NCBI RefSeq assembly: GCF_000208925.1
Contig: NW_001914864.1
Span: 9,570 to 73,569, forward strand
From: Entamoeba histolytica HM-1:IMSS
Taxonomy: Eukaryota; Evosea; Mastigamoebida; Endamoebidae
Reading direction: 5' to 3'
DNA length: 64,000 nucleotides
Translations under genes and position numbers: made by a program
Part shown: in pieces, positions 9,499 through 19,697 of the stretch
How the letters are laid out: every line of letters starts with the position of its first letter
How positions within the stretch are numbered: the stretch's first letter is position 1
Notes under the pieces: generated by a model
What the model saw: only the letters and a program-made list of their open reading frames with translations
Told to the model about the DNA's origin: nothing
The model's database searches: none

Positions 9499-10962
9499 TC
9501 ATTTTCCAGTGACTTTGTTAATAGCATAAGCAAGACACTCATTAAGAGTTTCTTGTGGGAAGTCAACAATGTGTTTTGAATCTTGTAAGAGTTGTGCTGA
9601 TTCTCTTGCTTCCTTAATATCATGTTCAGCAATATCATAGACTTGTTGCCAAGTAAGATCAGTAACACGTGCAACTCCGTCTTTAATAGCTTGCATAGCA
9701 ACATCAGCTGCTTCCTTTGGGAAAATACCTGGTTCATCCATAGTACCAATAATATTGTCTGGATTAATACCTCTCTTCTCAGCAAATTCAGCAAGTGCTC
9801 TTGAGGCTGCAATTGCCATATTATCTGTAATCTTTCTTGCTCTAACAATTAATGCTCCTTTAAGAATACCTGGGAATCCAACTGAATTATTAACTTGGTT
9901 AGGGAAATCTCCTCTTCCTGTTGCTACAATATATGCTCCAGCTTCTTTTGCTTCATATGGATAGATTTCTGGAACTGGATTAGCACAACAGAATACAATT
10001 GGTTTTTCTCCCATAGACTTAATCCATTCAGCTTTAACTACTCCTGGACCTGGTGTTGAAAGTGAAATTAAAACATCAGCTCCAACACATGCCTCTGCAA
10101 TACTACCAAATTTACTTGGATTAGTAGTTTCACAAATTTCCCATTTTCTATAGAATCTTGTATCTTTCTTAATATCTTCTCTTCCATTATGAAGTGATCC
10201 TTTACTATCAAACATAACAATTTTCTTTGGATCAGCTCCTGCTGTAACAATAAGTCTAAGGCATGTAGTATTTGATGATCCTGCTCCAATAAATACCATT
10301 CGGCATTCATGAATATCTTTCTTTACTAATTTTAATGCATTCAATAATCCTGCAAGTGTAACTGATGCAGTTCCTTGTTGATCATCATGCCATACTGGAA
10401 TATCACAACTTTCTCTAAGAACATCAAGAATCTTATAACAATTTGGTTGTGAAATATCTTCTAAATTAATAGCTCCAAATGTATGTTGAATTCTTTGGAC
10501 AAATTCAATAACAGCATCTGGATCATTCTTTCCTTCTTTATTCTTGGAATCAATACAAATTGGGACTGCATCAATTCCTCCTAAATATTTCATTAATAAT
10601 GCTTTTCCTTCCATAACTCCAAGTCCTCCAGGTGGTGTAACATCTCCATCTCCAAGAACTCTTGTGGAATCTGAAACTACTCCTACAAAGTTTCCTCTTA
10701 ATGAATAGAATAATGATGAATCATTGTTATCTCTAATATTTGTTGAGATTCTTGATACTCCTGGTGTATAATATGCATTAAACCAATTAAATCCTGCAAG
10801 TGTACATTTTGGCATAATTTGAATCTTTCCTTTATAAAATTTATGTACTTTCTCTGCTAATTCTTTGTAGAATTGTGTTTTAGCAACTGCTCTTTGTTCT
10901 TGTGAAAGTGTAGTTGGAAGGCATTCTTCCAAATTAGAAAGATCTGCTTTTAATTGTGCCAT
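9499..10962 (-). CDS. Malic enzyme, bacterial-type (oxaloacetate-decarboxylating malate dehydrogenase)
   Basis: The enzyme converts malate to pyruvate and CO2 with reduction of NAD(P), linking the PEP/oxaloacetate arm to pyruvate in amoebic fermentation. Visible motifs are FNAYYTPGVSRIS, the active-site/metal region VSDSTRVLGDGDVTPPGG, the HDDQQGTASVTLAGLL motif and the dinucleotide-binding VFIGAGSSNTT. The frame is open 41 codons further upstream, but that extension is a Lys/Glu/Arg run encoded by a polypurine tract and is not part of the family. I choose the ATG at 10962 (MAQLKADLSN), giving 487 residues, the usual length for this short bacterial-like class. Similarity to bacterial rather than animal-type enzymes fits earlier reports of lateral transfer in Entamoeba metabolism. 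Confidence 0.93.
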   Translation of the reverse strand: MAQLKADLSNLEECLPTTLSQEQRAVAKTQFYKELAEKVHKFYKGKIQIMPKCTLAGFNWFNAYYTPGVSRISTNIRDNNDSSLFYSLRGNFVGVVSDSTRVLGDGDVTPPGGLGVMEGKALLMKYLGGIDAVPICIDSKNKEGKNDPDAVIEFVQRIQHTFGAINLEDISQPNCYKILDVLRESCDIPVWHDDQQGTASVTLAGLLNALKLVKKDIHECRMVFIGAGSSNTTCLRLIVTAGADPKKIVMFDSKGSLHNGREDIKKDTRFYRKWEICETTNPSKFGSIAEACVGADVLISLSTPGPGVVKAEWIKSMGEKPIVFCCANPVPEIYPYEAKEAGAYIVATGRGDFPNQVNNSVGFPGILKGALIVRARKITDNMAIAASRALAEFAEKRGINPDNIIGTMDEPGIFPKEAADVAMQAIKDGVARVTDLTWQQVYDIAEHDIKEARESAQLLQDSKHIVDFPQETLNECLAYAINKVTGK

Positions 10963-11783
10963 GTTTATATCTTTTTTAGTTGTTCTCTTATTTTTATGTC
11001 CTTTGCCCCGTGGTGCCACATCCTTCTTTTTCTTTTTCTCTTCTTCTATTTCCTCTTTTTCAATGTTTTTTCTTCTCTTTTTCAACTTTTTCTCTCTTTT
11101 TCTTCTTCTTTATCTCTTCCTTTTTCTTTCTATGTCTTTTTTTTTTCTTTCGCTTTCTATTTCTCCTTTCTTTTCAACTGAACTTCCACTCCCTCTCCAA
11201 TTCTTTGTATTTCTGTTGAATTTCTACTCTTTCGTCCTCTTTCTTCTCTCCTATCCTTTTTCTTTTCGTTGTGCTTCTCCATCATCCCTTCTTTGTCTCT
11301 CTCCATTTCTCCCCTTCTTAGCTACCTCGTTGTTCTCGTTCATCTTCTTATCCATTCTTATCCATTCATTACTTCAACTCTAATCTACTGTGTATTATGA
11401 ATTTCTTTCTATGCGTTGGGTTATTGAGTCATCTCATTGCTTAATTTCCTGTTGCTACTAAACCTACTTTCTCACTCTCTTTTGGGTAGTCATTGGAACA
11501 TGGTTATTGTAAACAGTGTTTTATTTGTTATATAAAAAACACACTACATAATAAAGAAAAAGAAATCCTTGTAAAGACATAATACAAATGATAAGAAAAA
11601 TAATAGTCAGTAACACCAATAAAGGTTATTCAAAAGAACACAACACAAAGAGAAGTGACAAGAGAATTTCAATGAAGACAAAGAGAATAAAGAGAATAAA
11701 GAGAATAAAGAGAATAAAGAAAGAAAAGAGAGAAGAAAAGATGGATAATAAAATAAGAAACTAAAAAAGAAGAAACACAAGGA
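10963..11783. promoter_or_regulatory. Divergent intergenic region with mirrored purine/pyrimidine strand bias
   Basis: From about 11005 to 11345 the plus strand is nearly all T and C, so the malic enzyme sense strand is purine-rich. From about 11640 to 11783 the plus strand is nearly all A and G, which is the sense strand of NPRL2. Each gene is thus preceded by a purine tract on its own coding strand. The long hydrophobic ORFs seen here are artefacts of the C/T run. Between the tracts (11400-11560) the sequence is mixed, and I see no gene. Confidence 0.55.
11680..11719 (+). repeat. Short tandem repeat, 9-bp unit AAAGAGAAT, four copies
   Basis: The unit AAAGAGAAT repeats four times without error from 11680 to 11715 and is followed by a partial copy. 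It sits in the purine tract about 65 bp before the NPRL2 start. Confidence 0.85.
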
Positions 11784-12815
11784 ATGGGAACGAAAGTGTC
11801 AAGTATTTTCTTTTGTTTATTTGACAATACAAATGGGCCAATGGTAGTGTATCAAGACCCAGAAAAAGCAATCGAGGCGGAGGTATTTAGTTCAATATCA
11901 GATTTTGTTATTCCAAAAGAAGGATTTTGCAATCGATTAGTTAAAATTACGTCAGAAAGAAAAACGTATGTTGGATATCCCACGATGATAAAGCATGGGA
12001 AATATGGGAGAAATGCATTACTATTCAATTTATGTTTTGTATTTGATGAAGGAACAACGGATGGAGCAATAAGTTGTTATGAAGCGATTATTAAACAAAT
12101 AAATAAAGAATTGAGAATATTAGAAATTAATGAAGACTATATAATAAAGGAAGAGAAACGTAAAGGGTTAGGAGAAATTATTAAGTATTTAAGGAATTGT
12201 TTAAATACATATGGATTTTGTAACGTTGAATTTGGAAATAACATACAAATGAGAGTGAGACTAGCAATTGATCCATCTAATCCAATAGAAGAAATAAGAA
12301 TAGATGAAGTTCCAGTTAAAGTCAATGAATTAGGAGCTGGAGAAGAGGATATTGGAATAAATGAAATTTTACCATATATTAATGGGGAAAGAACAGGAAG
12401 AGAAATTATTGAAGCAAGTCATTCATGTTATGAAATAGTATCAGAAGGATTAAAACAACTTGTGTATGGAGGATATGTAGTTATGATACCTAAAATTGAA
12501 GATAAGAAAAGATATGAATGTACAAAGAAAATATTAGAATTATATGAAAATGAAAGAATGCTTCAAACGTGTATTGAATATTGCAAAAAGTATTCAATAA
12601 TTAAAAGAAGTCGTATGGATATATTTCGACTTGTAGTTGGTATTGAAGGTAAAGTTACATGGAAAGAATATAAAGAAATGAACAAAGAAAGTGAATTAGA
12701 CATGAACAAATTACTTAAATTTATGTTGGTAAATAAAATTGTAAGAGCAACAAGTACAAGTAAAGAATGGGTTGAAGGAATGAAAGAACAAACATTAATA
12801 CAAAAATATGAATAA
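11784..12815 (+). CDS. NPRL2: NPRL2-like subunit of the GATOR1 complex
   Basis: The 343-residue protein matches nitrogen permease regulator 2 from the first residues: SIFFCLFDNTNGPMVVYQDP is the typical longin-type start. It continues with SDFVIPKEGFCNRLVKI, VGYPTMIKHGKYGRNALLFN and the NLCFVFD strand. NPRL2 pairs with NPRL3 and DEPDC5 in GATOR1, a GTPase-activating complex that turns off Rag GTPases and so TORC1 when amino acids are short. The C-terminal part (from about residue 190) has the winged-helix-like regions LPYINGERTGREI and LKQLVYGGYVVMIP. It is slightly shorter than the human protein (380 residues). GAAACTAAAAAA lies 16 bp before the ATG. Confidence 0.9.
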   Translation: MGTKVSSIFFCLFDNTNGPMVVYQDPEKAIEAEVFSSISDFVIPKEGFCNRLVKITSERKTYVGYPTMIKHGKYGRNALLFNLCFVFDEGTTDGAISCYEAIIKQINKELRILEINEDYIIKEEKRKGLGEIIKYLRNCLNTYGFCNVEFGNNIQMRVRLAIDPSNPIEEIRIDEVPVKVNELGAGEEDIGINEILPYINGERTGREIIEASHSCYEIVSEGLKQLVYGGYVVMIPKIEDKKRYECTKKILELYENERMLQTCIEYCKKYSIIKRSRMDIFRLVVGIEGKVTWKEYKEMNKESELDMNKLLKFMLVNKIVRATSTSKEWVEGMKEQTLIQKYE

Positions 12816-12908
12816 AATTAACAATAATTTAATTATCTTTTTAATTTTTCCATAAAAGAAGAAGAAGAGATAAAGAAATTAAGAACTTAAAAAAAAAAAG
12901 ATATTGAT

Positions 12909-13079
12909 ATGGAAGAAGAAACAAACAAAGGTGAAGATTTAATCAAAGAAAGAGATAGATTAAAAAAAGAGTTGATAGAAAAGAAAAAGAAACTTGCATT
13001 AATTGTTACTATGCTAGAAGACCTTGAGATAGATTATAATGGAATTGAACAAAAAGAAGAAGGAAAAACAGAAGAATGA
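12909..13079 (+). CDS. Small coiled-coil protein, 56 residues, unrecognised
   Basis: An ATG at 12909 opens a 56-codon frame ending in TGA at 13077-13079. The product is one amphipathic helix, with LIKERDRLKKELIEKKKKLA and then LIVTMLEDLEIDYNGI, and an acidic end. The frame sits in its own slot between NPRL2 and the TFIIB-like gene. It is preceded at 12882 by AGAACTTAAAAA, the same kind of motif found before neighbouring start codons. The amino-acid content is not what random AT-rich DNA would give, since it has few Asn, Ile or Phe runs. It resembles short helical subunits of large complexes (Mediator or similar), but no family can be named. Confidence 0.55.
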   Translation: MEEETNKGEDLIKERDRLKKELIEKKKKLALIVTMLEDLEIDYNGIEQKEEGKTEE

Positions 13080-13175
13080 ATTGATTAATAAAATAAAGAT
13101 TCAGGTTGGAGTTTCATAAAGACTAATATATCATAAAAACTTAAAAAAAAAGAATAAAAAGCATAAAAAGAAAAT

Positions 13176-14456
13176 ATGAGTAAGTATTGTCCAGAATGTC
13201 AAGGAATAATTGATAATGAAGGAATATGTACAAATTGTGGATTAGTACTATATGAACAAGAAACATATGTTAATGATATTATTAGTACAGAAGGAAGAGT
13301 GTTTAATGGACAACAAGAAATAATGAGTAAAGAAGAAAGAAAAGTAAAAAAATTAGAGAGATGTGTTGAACAAGTAATTGAAAGAACTAAAAGTGAAATT
13401 AATAAGAATGATGTTTTAGGATATTTAAGAAGACTTGAAGAAATTGGATTACTTCATGGAGGAAGAAAAGGAGAAATTATTGTAGCAGCGGTAGTTTATT
13501 TATTAAGTAGAGAATATTCAGACAAAAAAGAAATAGGAAATACTAAAGGACAAATAACATTTATTGAAGTTGCTAAAGCAGTTAGAACGCCAGCAAGAGA
13601 AATACTTAAAATAGCAAGAGAAATTAAAGAGAAAGATGAAGAAATGAAAGAAGTTGATTTAACGATGGATAGTAGTTATTGTATTTATTATATTGTTAAT
13701 GAAGTAACACCAGCAAATGTTAGTAAAAAAGAAAAAGAAGAAATCATAGATATAATGAATATATGTCAAGGACTTATTGAAGAAAGTGAAAGTCAAGCAG
13801 GAAGAAAAGTAATGTCAGTAGTAGGAGGAATATATGCTATTGTATGTGAAAGTTACCATATTAGAATAGATAGACAACGATTAGCAAATAAATGTCAAGT
13901 AAAAAATAGTACAATTGAACAAAGAATTAGAGAAATAACAGAGCAATTAGTAAAAATTAGTCATAAGATGAGTGGAAGTGAAAATATTGGAATAACTAAT
14001 TTACCTAGATATTTAACATACATTATTGAAACATGTGTTCCATTTCTTGAAAGTATTACTTGTTTTCCATTAATGGAACATCCAAAACAAACAAAAATGA
14101 AAGAACTTGCAAAAAAACGAACTGAACAAATTGAAGAAATTAATAAAATACTTCAAAAATACCTAACAATTCCACATGAAATTGAACAAAAGTTTACTCC
14201 AGAACAAATGGTTATATCTAGAATGATTAAACAAGGTATGAATCAAAGTATAATTATTTCATGTAAAAGTATTAATGACTTACGAAGAGAATTAAATATA
14301 TTTGAAAGAAGAACTCTTGAAAAAGGAAGAATCCAAACCGAATTAAAAAAGTTAAATGAAGAAATTATCACTGAAGATGATGACTCTATTAATTCATTTC
14401 ATTCTGATGAACAACACACTGAAGAAAAAAAACCAAAATTCTCTTCTTTTGACTAA
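13176..14456 (+). CDS. TFIIB-family transcription factor (BRF-like)
   Basis: The 426-residue protein starts with a TFIIB-type zinc ribbon: C5-x2-C8 and C18-x2-C21 (YCPECQGIIDNEGICTNCG). Two cyclin-like repeats follow, at about residues 55-150 (RKGEIIVAAVVYLLSREYS, QITFIEVAKAVRTPAREI) and 165-265 (SVVGGIYAIVCESYHIRI). The C-terminal 160 residues are helical and charged. Such proteins bind TBP and recruit RNA polymerase II (TFIIB), III (BRF1) or I (Rrn7/TAF1B). The length beyond the cyclin folds favours a BRF-type factor over TFIIB itself, but I cannot see a clear BRF homology block, so the polymerase is not settled. AAAACTTAAAAAA stands about 30 bp before the ATG. Confidence 0.75.
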   Translation: MSKYCPECQGIIDNEGICTNCGLVLYEQETYVNDIISTEGRVFNGQQEIMSKEERKVKKLERCVEQVIERTKSEINKNDVLGYLRRLEEIGLLHGGRKGEIIVAAVVYLLSREYSDKKEIGNTKGQITFIEVAKAVRTPAREILKIAREIKEKDEEMKEVDLTMDSSYCIYYIVNEVTPANVSKKEKEEIIDIMNICQGLIEESESQAGRKVMSVVGGIYAIVCESYHIRIDRQRLANKCQVKNSTIEQRIREITEQLVKISHKMSGSENIGITNLPRYLTYIIETCVPFLESITCFPLMEHPKQTKMKELAKKRTEQIEEINKILQKYLTIPHEIEQKFTPEQMVISRMIKQGMNQSIIISCKSINDLRRELNIFERRTLEKGRIQTELKKLNEEIITEDDDSINSFHSDEQHTEEKKPKFSSFD

Positions 14457-14754
14457 ATTATTTTTTATTTATTCTTATTTTATTAAGGCACTTTTCCAAT
14501 TCAGGATAAACAACATAAGTTATTTCATGGTTATTGAGTAATAACAATGTGTATTGTAAAGAAAATTAAACAAGACAAAGAAGTCCAAAGTCATATAATA
14601 GAATGAATTTCAATAACAACAAATGGCATACCAATAATAAAGGTAATTGAAATGTCAAGGAAAAAGGGATTAGAAAGAGGATAATACAAATAAAAACAAG
14701 GTAAATACAATAATAATAAAGATTATACAAATAACAAATATAAATGATATACAA
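14457..14754. other. Non-coding, possibly decayed retroelement sequence
   Basis: Downstream of the TFIIB-like gene. Scattered short peptides such as SRKKGLERG and Asn-rich pieces appear in one frame with several stops, so this may be an older part of the adjacent relic. Nothing else is seen. Confidence 0.35.
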
Positions 14755-14973
14755 AGAAGAATAAAAAGAATAAGAAGTGAAATAGAAAAAGGAGAATATT
14801 CAGAAATACTTAAAAGGTAAGAAAATAAAAGAAAAAGATGGTATGATATTCTTCAAGAAGTATATTCAATAAAAAAGAATAAGATAAATGAAAGAATCAA
14901 AGAAGAAATTAAAGAAATGAAGCAGAAATTAAAAATGAACAAAGAAACAGAAGATTTAAAAGTGCAAAAATAA
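14755..14973 (+). pseudogene. Broken coding relic, charged helical, probably retroelement-derived
   Basis: One plus-strand frame from 14755 to the stop at 14971-14973 reads as coherent protein, including ENKRKRWYDILQEVYSIKKN and INERIKEEIKEMKQKL. It has a single internal TAA at 14818-14820 and no usable start. The composition (Trp, Tyr, amphipathic helices) is unlike random AT-rich DNA. It lies back to back with LINE sequence on the other strand. I infer a fragment of an EhLINE-type ORF; the family is not proven. Confidence 0.45.
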
Positions 14974-15048
14974 TAAATAACAAAGAAAACAAAAGAAATA
15001 ATAATAAAAATACCAATTATTAGATATATCCATTATTTGATTTTATGA

Positions 15049-16130
15049 TTATTGAGAAGTGATTATTTCAGTTTCTTCAATATGCTCTATTGGTGTAATA
15101 GAGTTCATTTCTAACATACTCGCATTAGATTGTTCTTCTTCTAATGTGCTGTCAGAATTGAATGTGTAAAACATTAAGTCTTTCATATTTTTGATAATTA
15201 TTGTTTGTATGATTGTGGAAAAGTCTAATTGTAATTTTAGTGATTTTAATCTTTTTGCTGACTCTTTATGTATTAATCCATTTATTGATAATATTACAGG
15301 TATTATTTCTACATATTTTATTTCTCTATTATTTCTTATTTTCTCTTGTAATTCTTTATACTTATTTATTTTGTGAATATAATTTAATTCTAAATTATTA
15401 TCTTGACATATAGCAAACATCTATGATATATCATTTCTTTTCTGTAATATTTTGATAATATATATCTTATATTCTAGCATGGAAATGAATTGTCATTAAC
15501 AAATAAATCTTTATTGTAAGTTATAATCATTTTATTAATACATTTAGGAGGATTATTAAAGTCAATTGAATCAAATTCATTAAATTGTGTAATTAATATG
15601 TGTTTAAATATTTGTTTACAAACATAATCATGTTTTGATATTTGATTCTTTTTCATTACAGGACATCATAACAAGATATGATTAATAGATGCAATTGTGT
15701 TATGACAATGTTTACAATATTTTAAATCATCATTTTGGAGTATTTTAGATTTAATATTTCCTGTCATAGTTACTCCTTCTTGCATTTTTACTATTTGGAG
15801 GAATGCATTTCTTTTTATATTTAATGACCTCCAAGTGGCTACTGTTAATTTCTTATCATTGAAAGTGCCATTTGCACATCTTATATATTCACCACATTTC
15901 TTTTCTTTCCATTCATTTAAATATCTATCATTTAATTCATTATTTACCCATTCAAATACTTCCTTTACATTGTGCTTTCTTTCATTTAATTCTATTATCT
16001 CCATTAATTCATTAAAATTAATCTTCTTACCAAATGATTTATTCATTCTTTTAATTATTCAATTTGGATTTTCTTTTATTATTTCTATCATTTCTCCTAT
16101 TACTGTGTTTAATATTCAAGTTTTGATGTT
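15049..16130 (-). pseudogene. Degenerate C-terminal end of a non-LTR retrotransposon ORF2 (EhLINE-like)
   Basis: Minus-strand pieces at 15666-16046, 15474-15656 and 15049-15420 read as consecutive parts of one protein. The first ends in a zinc-knuckle-like motif CKHCHNTIASINHIL. One in-frame TGA (15666-15668) separates this from CPVMKKNQISKHDYVCKQIF. A stop near 15471 and a frame change then lead to NKYKELQEKI and VEIIPVILSING. The order (zinc knuckle with Cys-Pro and His-Asp, then a Lys-Tyr-rich helix and an IPVILS strand) is that of the reverse transcriptase tail and restriction-like endonuclease of R2/R4-type LINEs, the class to which EhLINEs belong. The upstream edge shows another stop (NPN*IIKRMNK) near 16055. 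The reverse transcriptase catalytic core is not present. Confidence 0.7.
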
Positions 16131-16174
16131 GTTTATACATTCTTTGTGTGTTATTTATGATCTTTATTTCTTAT

Positions 16175-16425
16175 ATTGATATTGTTTATTTCTATTGAAG
16201 TTATTATTAAAGTATTTATGACGATGATTATAATTGAAGTGATGAGTGAAACGATTTGTATCATCTATGTTGTGATAATTATTGTTATAATTGTTATTGT
16301 AATGATTAGTGTGATTATTCATGTATCTCTGTCAATACAGATAATACCTATTTTCATTCATTCTTCTATCATCTATATTTCTTGGTTGATATGAATTTCT
16401 TCTTCTTTGGTTATTAGTTTTTATA
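16175..16425 (-). pseudogene. Asn/Tyr/His-rich coding relic
   Basis: On the minus strand one frame reads NQRRRNSYQPRNIDDRR, a TGA near 16328, then MNNHTNHYNNNYNNNYHN and FNRNKQYQYKK before a stop. It is strongly biased to Asn, Tyr, His and Arg and lies just upstream of the LINE relic on the same strand. It could be part of a rearranged element or an unrelated low-complexity exon. The function is unknown and the frame is broken. Confidence 0.4.
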
Positions 16426-16530
16426 TATTTGATGTGATGTTTATTGATATGAAATTTTTTTCCTATTTTTATTTTACTTAGAAATAAACAACATAAAATA
16501 AATTTTAATAAAATGAATGAGATAGCATGT

Positions 16531-18934
16531 TTACTTTAACAGTAACTTTAGTACCAATGCTATTAAAACGATGTTTATTGATAATAATATAACAATAAAC
16601 TTCTTTAATTGTTTTATTATATCTATAGTTTTTTGATTTTGGGTGAAAGTGATATTCTTGATTCTTGCCTCTACTTGGTTAAGCTCTTCTTTTAGTTCAT
16701 CTACTTTCTTACATTTTTCATCACCTGAATTTTGGGTATTCATACTACTCTGATGATCAGTCTTTAATGTCTCACTATTATTAGTTTCATTAGAAGAAGT
16801 AAGAAGCTCTTCTTTTACTTGTTTTCCATCACCAATACAATCATTTTGTTCTTTTAACAATGGTTTAATATGATATTCATCTTCATAATCTCCAAGTTCT
16901 TTATCAGGATTAAATTTTGAATTATTGAAATCAACATACTTCCATCCAAGGAATGAGTCTTTAACAAAATACTTTGGAATATGAACAGTTCCTTCTGACT
17001 CATGTTTTCTAACTTCTTCTCTTTGAGCTTCTTCAAGGATACATTTTTCTTCAGTAGCAGTTATTTGGTCTCCTTTATAAATAGCGTTAGTAACTTTGAT
17101 CCATAATTTATCACTTTCCATTTTACCTTGTTGATTCATATCAATGGTATATCTTGGTACACTCTTTCCCCTAATATCATCAATCTTTAATAAACTTTTC
17201 TTTACTTTGTCTTTACCACAATAAAATAATTCTTTATAATAATTTCCCCATATTTTATAAACTTCCTCCCCATTTTTAGTTATCTTAGCATCTACTGTTT
17301 GATACTTATCAGATGAGAATGTACCTCGAAGATTAAAAATTACTTCAGCTTTATACCCAGTTTCTTTACATTCAAATACTGATTTACCTGCAATTTCCAT
17401 TAACATTGGACCAACAAAAAATCCACTAGCAAGTGCCTCAGGGAATGTCATAGTATAATGTTCATTAAAATTTAATAAATAAATATCAATTTTACCTCCA
17501 AGAATAATCGAAGCACTTAGTCCATTAAATTTAGTAGTAAAATCAATATATCCATTTCCCATCCATCCTTGTTGTCTATTTGTTGCATAAAATGCAGATA
17601 CTGGAGGATGGTGACTGACTTGTTCTCCAAGTAAATAAGATCTACTTCCATCTTCATGTTTCCACATAGTTCTAAATGTCTCTCCAAGAATTGGATTATA
17701 AGGTTTTTTAATTCCAGTAGGCATTAAATAAAATCCACTTAATAACCATTTAACTAAACCAAGCATTCTTAGTCCAGGATCTGGTTCTTCACTTATTGGT
17801 TTGAAATATTGAATATGAGCAAAATAATCAGTTGTTTTAACTAAGAATGAACGTGGTTCAAGAATATGTGATGGAAAAGTTATTCTACTCAAGTCCATTC
17901 CTGGTCTAACTTGTTTCAATAATTCCCAAATAATTGACTTACCTTCTTCAGTAGCATCAAAAAATTCTTTTAAATCATTTTGTGCTAACACATAATGAGA
18001 TAATGATTGTTGAAGAGAGTTATTAATAACACCTTTTTCTTCTTTAAGTGTTTCTTCTTTTTTTTGTTTTTTTGTGTCTTTTATTTCAGGAACAGGTTGA
18101 ATTTGTTCTATTTGTTTTGTCTTTAATGCATTTATTTGTGATAAACTACTTGATGGAGATAATGGTTTAACTTTTTTAATGTCTTCTTCGTTATATGAGT
18201 GTACATTTATATAGGGGGTTGACTTAATCATCTCAAATGTTTTAGGAGGTAAACTTGGTTTAATTTTTGAAGAAGAGTCAAATTGTTCTCTAACAGTACT
18301 TGTTGGTTGGGTCTTATATTTTGTTATAGCTAAAGAAATAGCATTTTCTATTTGAGTAAACCATTCTTTACCTTTAATAACATTTTCATTTCTAAAGACA
18401 AGGAATAAGTCATTATGTTTAGACAATGTTTCTCCATTAAGTCCATGTTTATAACAAAGTGTTTTTTTAAGTGCTTCAATTTTAAAACAAAAACCTGGCA
18501 TTTTAGATTCTCTTACATGGATAGAACATTCACAAATATTTACTATAGCATAATATTCCATTTTATTCATTTTCTATTCACAGTTATTAATTACTTTTTT
18601 TATCTTAGAAAAATTCCTCACCAAAAAAAAATTTGAAGGAATATTAGTAGATGAGTTTACAAACTTCTTCTGACTCAAAAATTAATAAATAAGGGGTTGT
18701 GACAATGACATAAAATTCATACCATTGTTTGGTTAACTCTAAATTTATAAGACTTCTTTTGATGTGTCATTAAAATATCAACAAACCATTCCTGAGAAGT
18801 AATGTTCCACGAATTGTTGATCTACTAATCAAATCATCATGAATAGCCACAATCTGTGTTAATGGCATTTTCTTTTTAATTGAAGGGTCTAATGCCATAA
18901 ATGATAAATAAGGGTGTTGGTATTGAAGACTCAT
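16531..18934 (-). CDS. Oxysterol-binding protein-related protein: PH domain, OSBP domain, C-terminal anchor (3 exons)
   Basis: I read three exons: 18787-18934, 18665-18738 and 16531-18573, joined by introns of 48 and 91 nt, both GTTTGT...AG; the product has 754 residues. Exons 1-2 supply the first half of a PH domain (TIRGTLLLRN/ELTKQWYEFYVIV), which continues in exon 3 (YYAIVNICECSIHV ... GKEWFTQIENAISLA). A disordered linker follows. Then comes the sterol/phosphoinositide exchange domain with the signature EQVSHHPPVSAFYA near residue 390. The last 25 residues are a hydrophobic helix (FIVILLSINIVLIALVLKLL), so the protein is tail-anchored, probably in the ER, as with ORP5/8. It would move lipids at membrane contact sites. 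Without the upstream exons the PH domain would be cut in half. Confidence 0.88.
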
Positions 18935-19697
18935 TTTGAATGGATTATTCAGTTATAACTACTTTGACCCAAAAAACAAAAGAAATTCTTTTTTTTAATC
19001 AAAGTTATTCTATAAGTAATAAGTGATATATAACAAGGATTATCCAAAAATAAAAAGAAATTTGTTGTTGAATTTGGTTAATAAAAAGGAAATTTAATCT
19101 CATCGTAAAGGTGTAAATTATTTTAAAGAAATATCTAAGAATATCTATACTGTCTTAACATACCAAGTTATTGTCAACATGAACTCAAACCTTTAAAAAC
19201 ACAAGAAAATAAAAGGAAAAATAAGCAATTATCTACCAAGAAATATAATTTAAAGACTAAAGTTACAATAAGACTAAAAAGTTTTCAAGTTATATTGAGT
19301 CATTAATGAATTAATAAAACAAAAACGAAATAATGATACAAAATGTTCTCTGAATATAAAAAGAAAAATCTATCAAGGAAGATTAACTCAATAACCAAAT
19401 TTTTCTAAGAAAAATAGCTTTTCAATTATCTAAGTAATAATCTTATCATTATATTAAGATATGATGTGAAAAAAGTTATAAACCAACACAAAAGAATATC
19501 CAATTTTATCAAAGTATTGAAAATAATTTAAAGTAATTTCTTCTTTTATAAAAAAAGAATTACATAAACTTTAAGAAATGTCATAAAGTTTTAGAATAAA
19601 ATAAATTCTTGTGATTTGATAGGAAATTGTTATGAAATAAAATAAATCAAGAAATTCTAATTTATTACAAAATAGTAATATTATTTTACCAAAACAA
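18935..19697. other. AT-rich intergenic region
   Basis: This spacer holds the upstream region of the OSBP gene and the 3' side of the HAD gene. I see many A/T runs, no ORF above about 40 codons, and no RNA or repeat. Confidence 0.5.

Noticed and set aside
10954..11383. Three overlapping plus-strand ORFs rich in Phe, Ser and Leu that look like membrane proteins
   Set aside because: They are translations of the C/T-rich tract upstream of the malic enzyme; frames differ but give the same composition, and no start context or family exists.
16176..16394. 72-codon plus-strand ORF with Ile/Val-rich stretches
   Set aside because: It is the antisense of an Asn/Tyr/His-rich relic (AAT on one strand gives ATT on the other).
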